Below are positions 1 to 10,915 of a stretch of 64,000 nucleotides of DNA, one piece after another. A program made the translations under genes and the position numbers. Each line of letters starts with the position of its first letter. Within the stretch, counting starts at the first letter, position 1. Source of the DNA: Spongilla lacustris (lineage: Eukaryota; Porifera; Demospongiae; Spongillida; Spongillidae). The DNA lies in NCBI GenBank assembly GCA_949361645.1, contig OX442427.1, forward strand, positions 6,969,379-7,033,378. Direction: 5' to 3'. The notes below the pieces were generated by a model. It saw nothing but the letters and a program-made list of their open reading frames with translations. It was not told where the DNA came from and did not search any database.

Positions 1-3000
1 GGTAGAGAGACCCTTCTGTTCCAGACAGATAGACAGAACCCTATCTGAGTAAGAAAGAAAGAGCATTCTCTTTCTGTCAGATAGAGAGACCCCTCTCTGA
101 GTGAGACAGAAAAAGCATTCTTTTTTCTATCAAATAGAGAGACCCCTCTCTCTGTGTCAGGCAGAGATCATCCTTCAGTTCCAGTCAGGTGGAGAGACCC
201 CACTCTTCCAGTCAGGTACAGAGACCCCTCTCTTCCAGTCAGGTACAGAGACCCCTGTCTGTGAGCGCCGTCATACGCATCTACGTTCCTTCCTTCCGCA
301 TGGTCTACTTTGGCGGGTGGAGACACGCCATGTGTGACTCCTGTTCCTACGTTGGCTCGGTGGGGAAGGGCATCTCTTCCAGTGCGGTAGAGTGACTCTT
401 ATCTCCAAGTGAGACGGAGAGACCATCCTATCCAGTCCGGTAGAGAGACCGACCTGTCTGTATCAGGGCAGCAGATAGACTCCTCTGTGTGAGTGACACA
501 GAGAGATCCCTCACTTCCAGTCAGGTAGAGAGACCGCTCTCTGAGTGAGACAGAAAAAGCATTTTCTTTCTGTCAGACAGAGAGACCCCTCTCTCTGTGT
601 CAGACAGAGATCACCTTTCAGTTCCAGTCAGGTAGAGATCACCTTTCAGTTCCAGTCAGGTAGAGAGACCACCGTCTCTGAGTGAGACAGAGAGAACATT
701 CACTTCCAGTCAGGTAAAGAGACCTTCCTCTCCAAGTGATATGGAGAGACCCCTCTCTCTGTGTCAGACAGAGATCACCTTTCAGTTCCAGTCAGGTAGA
801 GATCACCTTTCAGTTCCAGTCAGGTAGAGAGACCACCGTCTCTGAGTGAGATAGAGAGAACATTCACTTCCAGTCAGGTAAAGAGACCTTCCTCTCCAAG
901 TGATATGGAGAGACCCCTCCCTTCCAGTCAGGTAGAGAGACCCCTCTCTGAGTGAGACAGAAAAAGCATCTTCTTTCTGTCAAATTAAGAGACCCCTCAG
1001 GCAGAGATTATCCTTCAGTTCCAGTCAGGTAGAGAGACTCCTCTCTTCCAGCCAGGTAGAGAGATCCCTCTCTTCCAGTCAGGTAAAGAGACCCCTTTCT
1101 TCCAGTCATGTAGAGAGACCCCTCTCTTCCTGTCAGGTACAGAGACCCCTCTAAGAGTGAGACAGAAAATACATTCTCTTTCTGTCAAATAGAGAGACCC
1201 CTCTCTCTGTGTCAGGCAGAGATCATCCTTCAGTTCCAGTCAGGTAGAGAGACCCCACTCATCCAGTCAGGTACAGAGACCCCTCTCTTCCGGTCAGTTA
1301 GAGAGACCCTGCTCTTCCAGTCAAGTAGAGAGACCCTTCTTTTCCAGTCAGGTACAGAGACCCCTGTCTGTGAGACCCATCTCTTCCTGTCAGGTAGAGT
1401 GACTCTTATCTCCAAGTGAGACGGAGAGACCATCCCTTCCAGTCGGGTAGAGAGACCGACCTGTCTGTATCAGGGCAGCAGATAGACTCCTCTGTGTGAG
1501 TCACACAGAGAGACCCCTCACTTCCAGTCAGGTAGAGAGACCGCTCTCTGAGTGAGACAGAAAAAGCATTTTCTTTCTGTCAGACAGAGACCCCTCTCTC
1601 TGTGTCAGACAGAGATCACCTTTCAGTTCCAGTCAGGTAGAGATCACCTTTCAGTTCCAGTCAGATAGAGAGACCACCGTCTCTGAGTGAGACAGAGACC
1701 ATTTACGTCCAGTCAGGTAAAGAGACCTTCTTCTCCTAGTGATATGGAGAGACCCATCCCTTCCAGTCAGGTAGAGAGACCCCTCTCTGAGTGAGACAGA
1801 AAAAGCATTTTCTTTCTGTCAAATTAAAAGAACCCTCAGGCAGAGATTATCCTTCAGTTCCAGTCAGGTGGAGAGACTCCTCTCTTCCAGCCAGGTAGAG
1901 AGATCCCTCTCTTCCAGTCAGGTACAGAGACCCCTGTCTGAGAGACCCTTCTCTTCCAGTAAGGTAGAGAGACCACTGGCTTCCAGTGAGGTAGAGTAAC
2001 TCTTATCTCCAAGTGAGACGGAGAGACCATCTCTTCTAGTCAGGTAGAGAAACCCCTCTCTGAGTGAGACAGAAATATCACTCTCTTTCTGTCAGACAGA
2101 AAGACCTCTCTCTCTGTGTCAGGCAGAGATCACCTTTCAGTTCCAGTCAGGAAGACAGACCCCCGTATCTGAGTGAGACAGAGAGACCATTCTCTTCCAG
2201 TCAGGTAAAGAGACCTTCCTCTCCAAGTGAAATGGAGAAACCCCTCCCTTCCAGTCAGGTAGAGAGACTCCTCTCTGAGTGAGACAGAAAAAGCATTTTC
2301 TTTCTGTCAAATTAAGAGACCTCTCAGGCAGAGATCCAGTCAGGTAGAGAGACCCCACTCTTCTAGTCAGGTACAGAGACCCCTCTCCTCCAGTCAGGTA
2401 GAGAGACCCCTCTTTTCCAGTCAGGTAGAGAGATCTCTCTCTATCAGTCAGGTAGCGAGACCCCTCTCTGAGTGCGACAGAAAGATCATTCTTTTTCTGT
2501 CCGATAGAGAGACCCCTCTCTCTGTGTCAGGCAGAGATCACCTTTCAGTTCCAGTCAAGAAGCGAGACCCCCCGTCTCTGAGTGAGACAGAGAGACCTTT
2601 CTCTTCCAGTCAGGTAGAGAGACCCCTCTCTGAGTGCGACAGAAAAAGCATTTTCTTTCTGTCAAATGGAGAGAACCCTCAGGCAGAGATCATCCTTCAG
2701 TTCCAGTCAGGTAGAGAGACTCAGGTACAGAGACACCTCTCTTCCAGTCAGGTAGAGAGACCCCTCACTGAGTGAGACAGAAAAAGCATTCTCTCTGTCA
2801 AATAGAGAGACCCCTCTCTGTGTGTCAGGCAGAGATCATCCTTCAGTTCCAGTCAGGTAGAGAGACTCCTCTCTTCCAGTCAGGTAGAGAGACCCTTCTC
2901 TTCCAGACAGATAGGCAGAACCATATCTGAGTGAGAAAGAAAGAGCATTCTCTTTCTGTCAGATAGAGAGAACCCTTTCTGACTGAGACAGAAAACGCAT

Positions 3001-4105
3001 TCTCTTTCTGTCAGATAGAGAGACCCCTCTCTCTGTGTCAGGCAGAGATCATCTCTCAGTTCCAGTCAGGTAGAGAGACCCCATACTTCCAGTCAGGTAC
3101 AGAGACCCCTCTCTTCCGGTCAGGTAGAGAGACCCTACTTATCTAGTCCAGTAGAGAGACCTGTCTTTTTCAGTCAGGTACAGAGACCCCTGTCTCGGAG
3201 AGACCCTTCTCTTCTAGTCAGGTAGAGAGACCCGTGTCTTCAAGTCAGGTAGAGTGACTCTTATCTCCAAGTGAGACAGAGAAACCATCCCTTCCAGTCA
3301 GGTAGAGAGACCCCTCTCTGAGTGAGACAGAACAATCATTCTCTTTCTATCAGACAGAGAGACCCCTCTCTCTGTGTCAGGCAGAGATCACCTTTCAGTT
3401 CCAGTCAGGTAGAGAGACCCCCGTCTCTGAGTGAGACAGAGAGACCCTTTCCTTCCAGTCAGGTAGAGAGACCCCTCTCTGAGTGAGACAGAAAAAGGAT
3501 TTACTTTCTGTCAAATTAAGAGACCCCTCAGGCAGAGATCATCCTTCAGTTCCAGTCAGGTAGAGAGACTCCTCTCTTCCAGTCAGGTAGAGAGACCCTT
3601 CTCTTCCAGACAGATTGACAGAACCCTCTCTGACTGAGACAGATCTCTTTCTGTCAGATAGAGAGACCCCTCTCTCTGTATCAGGCAGAGATCATCCTTC
3701 AGTTCCAGTCAGGTATTAGAGAGACCCCTAACATCCAGTCAGGTAGAGAGACCCCTCTCTTCCTGTCAGGTACAGAGACCCCTCTCTGGGTGAGACAGAA
3801 AAAAGTATTCTCTCTCTGTCAAATAGAGAGACCTCCCTCTCTCTGTGTCAGGCAGAGATCAAGCTTCAGTTCCAGTCAGGTAGAGAGACCCCTCTCTTTC
3901 CAGTCAGGTAGAGAGACCCCTGCCTTCCAGTCAGGTAGAGAGACCCCTCTTTTCAAGTCAGGTAGAGAGACCCCTGCCTAATTCCAGTCAGGTAGAGAGA
4001 CCCCTGCTTTCCAGTCAGGTAGAGAGACGCCTCTCTTCCAGTCGGGTAGAGAGACCTTTTCTCCAAGTGAGACGGAGAGACCCCGACCTTCCAGTCCAGG
4101 TGGAG
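1..4105. repeat. Degenerate minisatellite field, unit about 27 bases, with higher-order structure
   Basis: Variants of CCAGTCAGGTAGAGAGACCC fill the whole stretch, interleaved with recurring blocks such as GAGTGAGACAGAAAAAGCAT and CTGTGTCAGGCAGAGATCA. A longer order is visible: the block around GACTCTTATCTCCAAGTGAG recurs near 393, 1401, 1998 and 3256, and the first two copies share about 1 kb of the same block order. Open reading frames here are rich in repeated SSQVERP- or FQSGRETP-like words and appear on both strands, so they are by-products of the repeat. No gene is supported. Confidence 0.9.
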
Positions 4106-5508
4106 GCAGAGTGACTACGTATACAGCAGGTAGGCCTGTACATGTCGAGGCCGGCACGCACGTACACGAACCTTAGTTAGTGTGGTAGGACATTGCAGAG
4201 CAAGCTGCTCCAGTTGTTTTTGGGTTCGTACAAGTGTCCTGCTCGTAGCGACCCTGCTTTCTACGAATTCTGTCTGTAACATGAACGAATACGCTACATA
4301 ATTTCTGAACCCATACTTACCTATGCGCGTGCATGTGTACGTACGTACTCTAGCGTCTTTGATGAAGCACGTTCTGGACCACGCGGCTGCATGCACTAGT
4401 GTAGCTGCAGCGCTGTACTAAGCTGCCTTGTTGCTTAAGTTCACCTCCCGCCTTTGTGCGCAGGTAGGCCTATTTGAAATGACGTTCGAATTGAAATGGT
4501 GCACACCTAGTACGGTTTGTTATTAAAACCAGTACAGCTAGCTAACTGCTGTGAAACGAACGACGCGGTATGGTACGATTTGCGTCCAATAAAGATTCTC
4601 TGCTTTTTTTTTATTTTTTATGAACAACTCAGTGAAGCATAGGCTCGTTAGCCACGGCTTGGGGATTTTTGATAACACTGTATTTGCCCATGCATCTGAT
4701 GGGTCACATTTGCGCAGGCGAATGAAAAGTGCGCGCAATGATGTTGAAGAGAAGCATAGTTTAGGAGGGTGGGGCTGTGTTGTGCACAGCGGCAATGTAT
4801 CACGTGAATGCGATAATATTCAATTGTGTTCACGTGAGACCTCTCGTACGCAGACCGAAACATTCATGTTCCACTTTCGTTCAATAATTCCGCGCATGCG
4901 TAAGCGCTGCCAAACTTGGACAGTTTGTAACTTTGTTTCCAGTGGAGGAGAAAATACAAAAGTTAGTTCCACAATTAGAGTACGGCTTCCTCTACAGGTC
5001 TGATAATTCAAAGTTAGCTTTTAACAATGTCAATTAACAGAAACTAATCAACTCCGTTTTAAACGTTTGGCTTCGTTAGTCACCACGCAAGATGGTAAGC
5101 TGTTCATTGGCACGATTATTGGATGCTTCTTTGCATAGATTCACCGTGATATTGGTGATTAATTTGCAATAGCTTGACTTTCAGCAGGGGTTTCCCCACA
5201 AAAACCACATATAAGATAGATCACGTGATAAGTAATTTTAATAGTTATAAAAATTAATTTTTACACACTTCCTGGGTGGTACTGAATGTTGATCATAGCA
5301 TTGGCATGTTTTTAATAAACCGATAACTAACGTTTAATAACTACACATTCATAACTTAAGCTAATGATTGGCATGATTTTTGGTTTAAACAGCATAATTT
5401 TACCATGTTCAGTTCTGGAGTTATGCCAATTCAAAGATTTTGCGCGACTTTTGGATCACCCTGTATGTGTCATGTATAACGAATTGAATACCTTACTATA
5501 AAAAATGT
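4106..5508. other. Intergenic DNA upstream of the VIT/VWA gene
   Basis: Unique-looking sequence with no convincing exon. The segment ending near 5464 reads GGATCACCCTGTA, which resembles the terminal sequence of mariner-type MITEs, but no matching opposite end was found. Short ORFs here lack domain similarity. Confidence 0.4.
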
Positions 5509-7702
5509 CGGAGGCAGGGCTATTCGTAGTGGGGAAGGATACATCAGTACCGCTCAAAGAAGTGTCCGTCAAAGCTTCCCTCTGGAGGAGTCCTTTGCAG
5601 TAGTCGGACTGGAGGCGGTCATCGATGGACGAAAGGTGAAAGCCGTCATACGAGAGAAGGAAGAGGCTCGTCAGATGTACAACGATGCCATTGCCAGCGG
5701 CTATTCGGCAGCGCTAGCCGAGGAGAAGACGGGAGACATCTTCAGCATCTCTCTGGGAAATCTACCTCCATATAAAGATGCGGAGCTTCATCTGAAGTTA
5801 GCCGGAGAGCTTCCGTTAGACGCCGAAGGCGGCGTGCGCTTCAGCCTTCCAGCGGTCCTCAAACCGCGATACACTCCTCTTGGTTCTACGGATCCTCTGG
5901 CCAAGATAGAAGCAGCCTCACACCAAGGATCAGCTCCAGCCGTGTTTAGCTTCCATCTGGAAGTAGCCAGTCGTGGAGTGTCAGACGTGACCTCGCCCAC
6001 TCACCCGTTGAGTAAGGAAACAAAAGGTGGTGTGATCAAGGCGTCCATCAACGAGGGACATCCCCTGGACAAGGATCTGGTGGTGGTTGTCCAGTACAAG
6101 AGTCCCTATGAGCCAAGGGCCATCGTGGAGAATGGAGAGAAGGGTGTAAATAAAGAGTCCATGATGTCAGGTCCAGTGGTGATGTTGAACTTCTTCCCAG
6201 AGTTCAAGAGCACCAAAGCTGCCTGTGAGTTCATCTTTCTGGTTGACCGCAGTGGCAGCATGGGTGGAGAGTTCATACTGATCTTATTTCTGAAGAGCAT
6301 TCCTCCAGGCTGCTCCTTCAACATCATAGGGTTTGGGTCCAACTATGAATCCCTGTTTCCATCAAGTGTTCCCTACAACCAGGAGAACCTTGACAAAGCC
6401 ATCCACCATGCTGAACATGTGGATGCAGATCTAGGAGGCACAGAGCTCCTCCCACCTCTGCAGTTCATCTTTGGACAGCCACTCCTTGAAGGTCTTCCTC
6501 GCCAGGTGTTTGTTCTGACTGATGGTTCTGTAAGCAACACAGAAGCCTGCATCCAGGAAGTGAAGAGGAATGTGGGGAGTGCAAGGTACTGTGTATACTA
6601 AAGCACTCTTCAGTAGTGAGTGTTACTACAAGTGTTCTGCACACAGATGTTTTACATTTGGGATTGGGTCTGGGGTGTCCACATATTTGGTGAAGGGACT
6701 GGCTCAGGCAGGAAATGGAACAGCAGAGTTCATCCAGAGTGGAGAGAGACTACAACCAAAGGTAGGGGGAGGGGCACTCTAATTTTAGTAATGCCACAAG
6801 ACTCAGTAGTGTAATCAAATGTAAGGGGAGGGGAGGGGGGGGGATTCTAACTTTAGTAATGTCACTGTCGCATTACCCAGTAGTATAATCAAAGCTAGGG
6901 ATAGGTAGCTATAGGGGCATGCTAATCTTTTTTTAGCAATGTCACATATGCCTTAATTTGAGTTGTAGACTAATGTAACCTTTATGCAACACAACATGCA
7001 GTATTGATCATGCTGGTAATTCTGAGTATCAAATCCTTGCAATGAATAGTCAATAGATAGTCAGTGCTACCCAGCAGAGGCCAACATACTGGACTGGTAA
7101 CTCTACATCTATTCTGTACCTATGAAGTTTGTATTTATGCATGCATCAGTATGGATGTATAATGTACATCTTTAACTGAAAATTGTTGTTGGATAGATCA
7201 CTAAACCTTCCTCACATTTCAGGTCATTCGTAGCCTCAAGCAGGCCTTGCAGCCTGCAGTCACAAACCTGAGAGTGGAGTTCCAGCTTCCTCATGGCTTT
7301 GAGGTCACACAGGCCCCCTCCAAACCCCCTGTGCTGTTCAGTGGGGACAAGGCTGTGGTCTATGGGATCCTGAAGGGACCCTCTGAGCTGATGTCTCCAG
7401 TGGACTGCACTGCCTCTCTCAAGGGTCAGATCAGGGACCAGCCAGTGGAGTACTCCATTCCATTTGAAGTACCTGGCAACAGTCCCTCCTTCCCCATCCC
7501 CATCATCCACCACCTTGCATCCAAGGCCCTGATCAAGGACTGGGAGAGGGATGGAGGGAACAAGAAGTCAGAGATAGTGAAGCTGAGCATTGAGTCCAGT
7601 GTGGTGTCCAGTCACACAGCATTTGTTGCAATAGACGAGAACAACCAACCTGTTAAGGGAGCCATGAAGACATGGGACATCACTGCTGAGATGGCTGAAT
7701 GA
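5509..7702 (+). CDS. VIT/VWA domain protein (VWA5A/PARP4-like), damaged or partial
   Basis: Three exons are visible: to 6585, 6647-6761 and 7223-7702, with GT-AG introns of 61 and 461 bases. The product has a VIT domain (GRKVKAVIREKEEARQMY, then GDIFSISLGNLPPYKDAELH) followed by a VWA domain. The metal-site residues are present: DRSGS, the T in GGTELL, and the D in LTDGS. The family usually works as a cytoplasmic or vault-associated scaffold; the function here is inferred only from family. Oddities: the start ATG at 5505-5510 leads into PLKEVSVK, but the following FPLEESFAVVGLEA lies in another frame, so about 40 residues of the usual VIT fold are missing. About ten residues are also missing just after the DRSGSMGG loop. 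The stop at 7700-7702 comes before the usual C-terminal region. An AATAAA lies at 7775-7780. It may be a pseudogene or a mis-assembled gene. Confidence 0.75.
6762..6960. repeat. Short tandem repeat in VWA gene intron 2
   Basis: About three diverged copies of a 70 to 95 base unit containing CTAATTTTAGTAATG and AGTAGTGTAATCAAA, separated by G-rich runs (GGGGAGGGGAGGGGGGGGG near 6825). The remainder of the intron, to 7222, shows nothing recognisable. Confidence 0.6.
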
Positions 7703-7914
7703 GCCGAAGTTAAATATCAATTCATACCTAAAGCCTCTTGTGGATGAGCTTCTGGAACTGTATCATGGCATTCAAATAAAGACGCCAAAATCAATATTTT
7801 CATTCACCTCAGTTAGATGTATGCTTACATCTGTATCTGCAGATATTCCTGCAACACGAAAATTATGTGGATTCAGTTCGCACTCTGCAAAATAAAGATG
7901 TTCGAAATGCCTTA

Positions 7915-9433
7915 AGACATTTAATTGCTCTCATTTTGGGGCAAAGCCAGATTACTCTGGATTTGACAAAGACACATGGACTTTTAGAGACCTAAAAACC
8001 CATCAAGCAGTACTGCAGCAGTTGAACAATGCACGCACAGATGGTGAGCGGAAAATTATAACTAAGGAATGGGGCATTCGTTATTCCGAGCTAAACAGGC
8101 TACCCTACTTCAATATCGTACGGCAGCATGTAATTGACCCAATGCACAATTTGTTATTGGGAGCAGCCAAACACATGGTATCCATTTGGAAGGAAGAAGG
8201 GCTTCTAACTAAAGATCAATTTGAAAATATGCAAGAAACAATTGATAATCTTCTTGTGCCAGCTAATTTGGGCCGAATCCCACACAAGATACACTCTCAA
8301 GCTTCTTCATTGACTGCAGATCAGTGGAGAAACTGGGTTGCAATTTACTCAACATATGCTTTGCACACTATCCTACCCACTGAACACCTCAAATGCTGGT
8401 CGGAGTTTGTTAAAGCCTGCTCTATACTTTTGAATCCTGTAATTACTTTGCAGGAAATAGAAAAGGGAGATGAAATGCTGTTAAACTTTTGCAGAAAATT
8501 TGAAGAACTGTATGGGAAACAAAAATGTACACCAAACATGCACTTCCATTGCCATTTAAAGGAATGCTTGCTAGATTATGGTCCTGTCTATGGTTTCTGG
8601 TGCTTTCCTTTTGAACGTTTCAATGGTATTTTTGAAAGCTTTAAATATGCCCAGAGCTACAGATAATTACAAAATTTATACACGTCTTGGGAAGTGAAGA
8701 TATGAAAGAAGACGTTTGGCTAAGCAGTCTCCGGGAGGAAACAAAATATATGGGCTCAATCCAGCAAACACATACAGACTACACACCTGGATTGTTAGAA
8801 TTATCAGAAAAGTTAACCTGCTCCTTACCTGAAATTAAACCAGATTTACACAGCATCTGTAATGTTTCATCAAGGAAATATGAGAAACTGTTTGCTAGTA
8901 CAGAGGTTCAGTGGCTTACTGAGCTGTATGAAATTTTATACCCAGAGGAAATGGTGAAATTTTGTCCAATGCACTATGAATGTTTTCATGATGCCTGTGT
9001 GGCTATGGGAGAGAGCTATACATCAGAAATGTCAAAAGGCAATTCATCTTCGTGCATTTCGGCAATCTGGCCAACCAGCTTAAATGGACAAATATCTTTG
9101 TCTCCTGCAAAAGAACAGGCTGGAGTTATTGAATACCTTTTTACACACATTGTTGTTCTCCAAAACAAAGATAATATCTTAAGAACAAAAACAGTTACCA
9201 ATTCATTTGCTCGTGTTCGTTGGTACGAAGATCATCCTTACAGCAACATGTTACCATTTCCCTTGAAAGTCTATGCATCCACAGTCAAAAACAGTGGAGC
9301 GCTATGTTTTCTCCCTTTGTGCAGAATTATGTCTCGATGTGCCATACAAAAAACAACACTGAAGTTTCCTTATGGATTAGACAATGTTGTAGTTGTTTGT
9401 CCAGTGAATAGGAAGATTCATATGCTGCACTAA
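7915..9433 (+). pseudogene. Degraded CACTA/EnSpm-type transposase fragment
   Basis: Two reading frames (about 7930-8666 and 8687-9433) together resemble the C-terminal half of the Transposase_21/DUF4218 proteins of CACTA-type elements. The landmarks are FGAKPDYSGF, the conserved IDPMHNLLLGAAKHM, the MHFHCHLKECLLDYGPVYGFW block and FERFNGIFESF. The frame breaks at about 8650-8690, just after the FERFNGIFE motif. The N-terminal catalytic part is absent and no terminal inverted repeats were found. This is therefore a dead 5'-truncated copy that landed downstream of the VWA gene, possibly replacing its 3' end. Confidence 0.75.
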
Positions 9434-9685
9434 ATTAATTAACAAAGTATGGTTGTTGAACACTTCTATCAGTTGTATATTGGATTATAAATTATAAGTG
9501 AAAACAATCATTTACACTACATGTATATACACAAACCAATATGAAATAAGAGTATTTAAATTCCAACAAATTACAAGTTGGTCGGTTATTGCACTTGCTA
9601 TACATCAGTACATCACATTCATCTGTAAAATATGTGAGGAAAAAAACAAAAAATTAAAACAATTCACTCATACATAGTTACATAC
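9434..9685. other. AT-rich spacer with nothing recognised
   Basis: Contains no ORF or structure of note, and ends where the minisatellite begins. Confidence 0.5.
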
Positions 9686-10830
9686 ATGTAGTTTAGTGTA
9701 TGTTGTGTAGATGGGAGTGTATGCTGTGTAGAGTGTAGTGTGTATGTTGTGTAGAGGGGTGTGTATGCTGTGTAGAGGGGAGTTTATGTTGTGTAGAGGG
9801 GTGTGTATGCTGTGTAGAGGGGTGTGTATGTTGTGTAGAGGGGAGTGTGTGTTGAATTACTGTAGAGTGGAGTGTATGTTGTGTAGAGGGGAGTGTGTAT
9901 GCTGTGTACACTGGAGTGTGTATGTTGTGTAGAGGGTGTGTATGTTGTGTAGAGGGGTGTGTAGAGGGGAGTGTGTATGCTGTGTAGAGGGGAGTGTATG
10001 TTATGTAGAGGGGTGTGTATGTTGTGTAGAGGGGAGTGTATGTTGTGTAGAAGGGTGTGTATGTTGTGTAGAGGGGAGTGTATGTTGTGTAGAAGGGTGT
10101 GTATGTTGTGTAGAGGGGAGTATATGTTGTGTAGAGGGGAGTGTATGTTGTGTAGAAGGGTGTGTATGTTGTGTAGAGGGGAGTATATGTTGTATAGAGG
10201 GGAGTGTATGTTATGCAGAGGGGAGTGTATGTTGTGTAGAGGGGAGTATATGTTGTGTAGAGGGGTGTGTATGTTGTGTAGAGGGGTGTGTATGTTGTGT
10301 AGAGGGGAGTGTATGTTGTGTAGAGGGGTATGTGTATGTTGTGTAGATGGGAGTGTATGCTGTGTAGAGTGTAGTGTGTATGTTGTGTAGATGGGTGCGT
10401 TAGCTGTGTAGAGGGGAGTGTATGTTGTGTAGAGGGGTGTGTATGCTGTGTAGAGGGGAGTATATGTTGTGTAGAGGGGAGTGTGTGTTGAGTTACTGTA
10501 GAGTGGAGTGTATGTTGTGTAGAGGGGAGTGTGTATGCTGTGTACAGTGGAGTGTGTATGTTGTGTAGAGGGTGTGTAGAGGGGAGTGTATGTTGTGTAG
10601 AGGGGAGTGTGTATGTTGTGTAGAGGGGTGTGTAGAGGGGAGTGTATGTTGTGTAGAGTGTAGTGTGTATGTTGTGTAGAGGGGTGTGTATGCTGTGTAG
10701 AGGGGAGTGTATGTTGTGTAGAGGGGTGTGTATGCTGTGTAGAGGGGTGTGTATGTTGTGTAGAGGGGAGTGTGTGTTGAGTTACTGTAGAGTGGAGTGT
10801 ATGTTTGGTAGAGTAGAGTGTGTGGCCAAT
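9686..10830. repeat. Minisatellite block, TGTGTATGTTGTGTAGAGGGG orientation
   Basis: About 50 units of 20 to 24 bases built on ATGTTGTGTAGAGGGG with GAGTGT or TGTGT linkers. Variant units (CTGTGTAGAGG, GAATTACTGTAGAGTGGAG) recur in the same order near 9850 and 10490, suggesting a longer duplication unit of about 640 bases. All long ORFs here are repeat translations. Confidence 0.95.
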
Positions 10831-10915
10831 ATAGGGGCCAATGGTCGTAGCCATGGAGGTGTCAATGGGACTCACTCACACTGCAATTAAGTCCAGTCAG
10901 CAGCCTTGCATAACC
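10831..10915. repeat. 85-base direct repeat flanking the inverted minisatellite block (copy 1)
   Basis: The segment containing AGGGGCCAATGGTC and ACTGCAATTAAGTCCAGTCA is repeated in the same orientation at 13583-13668. The two copies bracket the reverse-orientation minisatellite block. Confidence 0.85.

Noticed and set aside
101..3981. Several ORFs of 60 to 90 codons in the first 4 kb
   Set aside because: They translate the tandem repeat in several frames and on both strands, with no domain or splice context.
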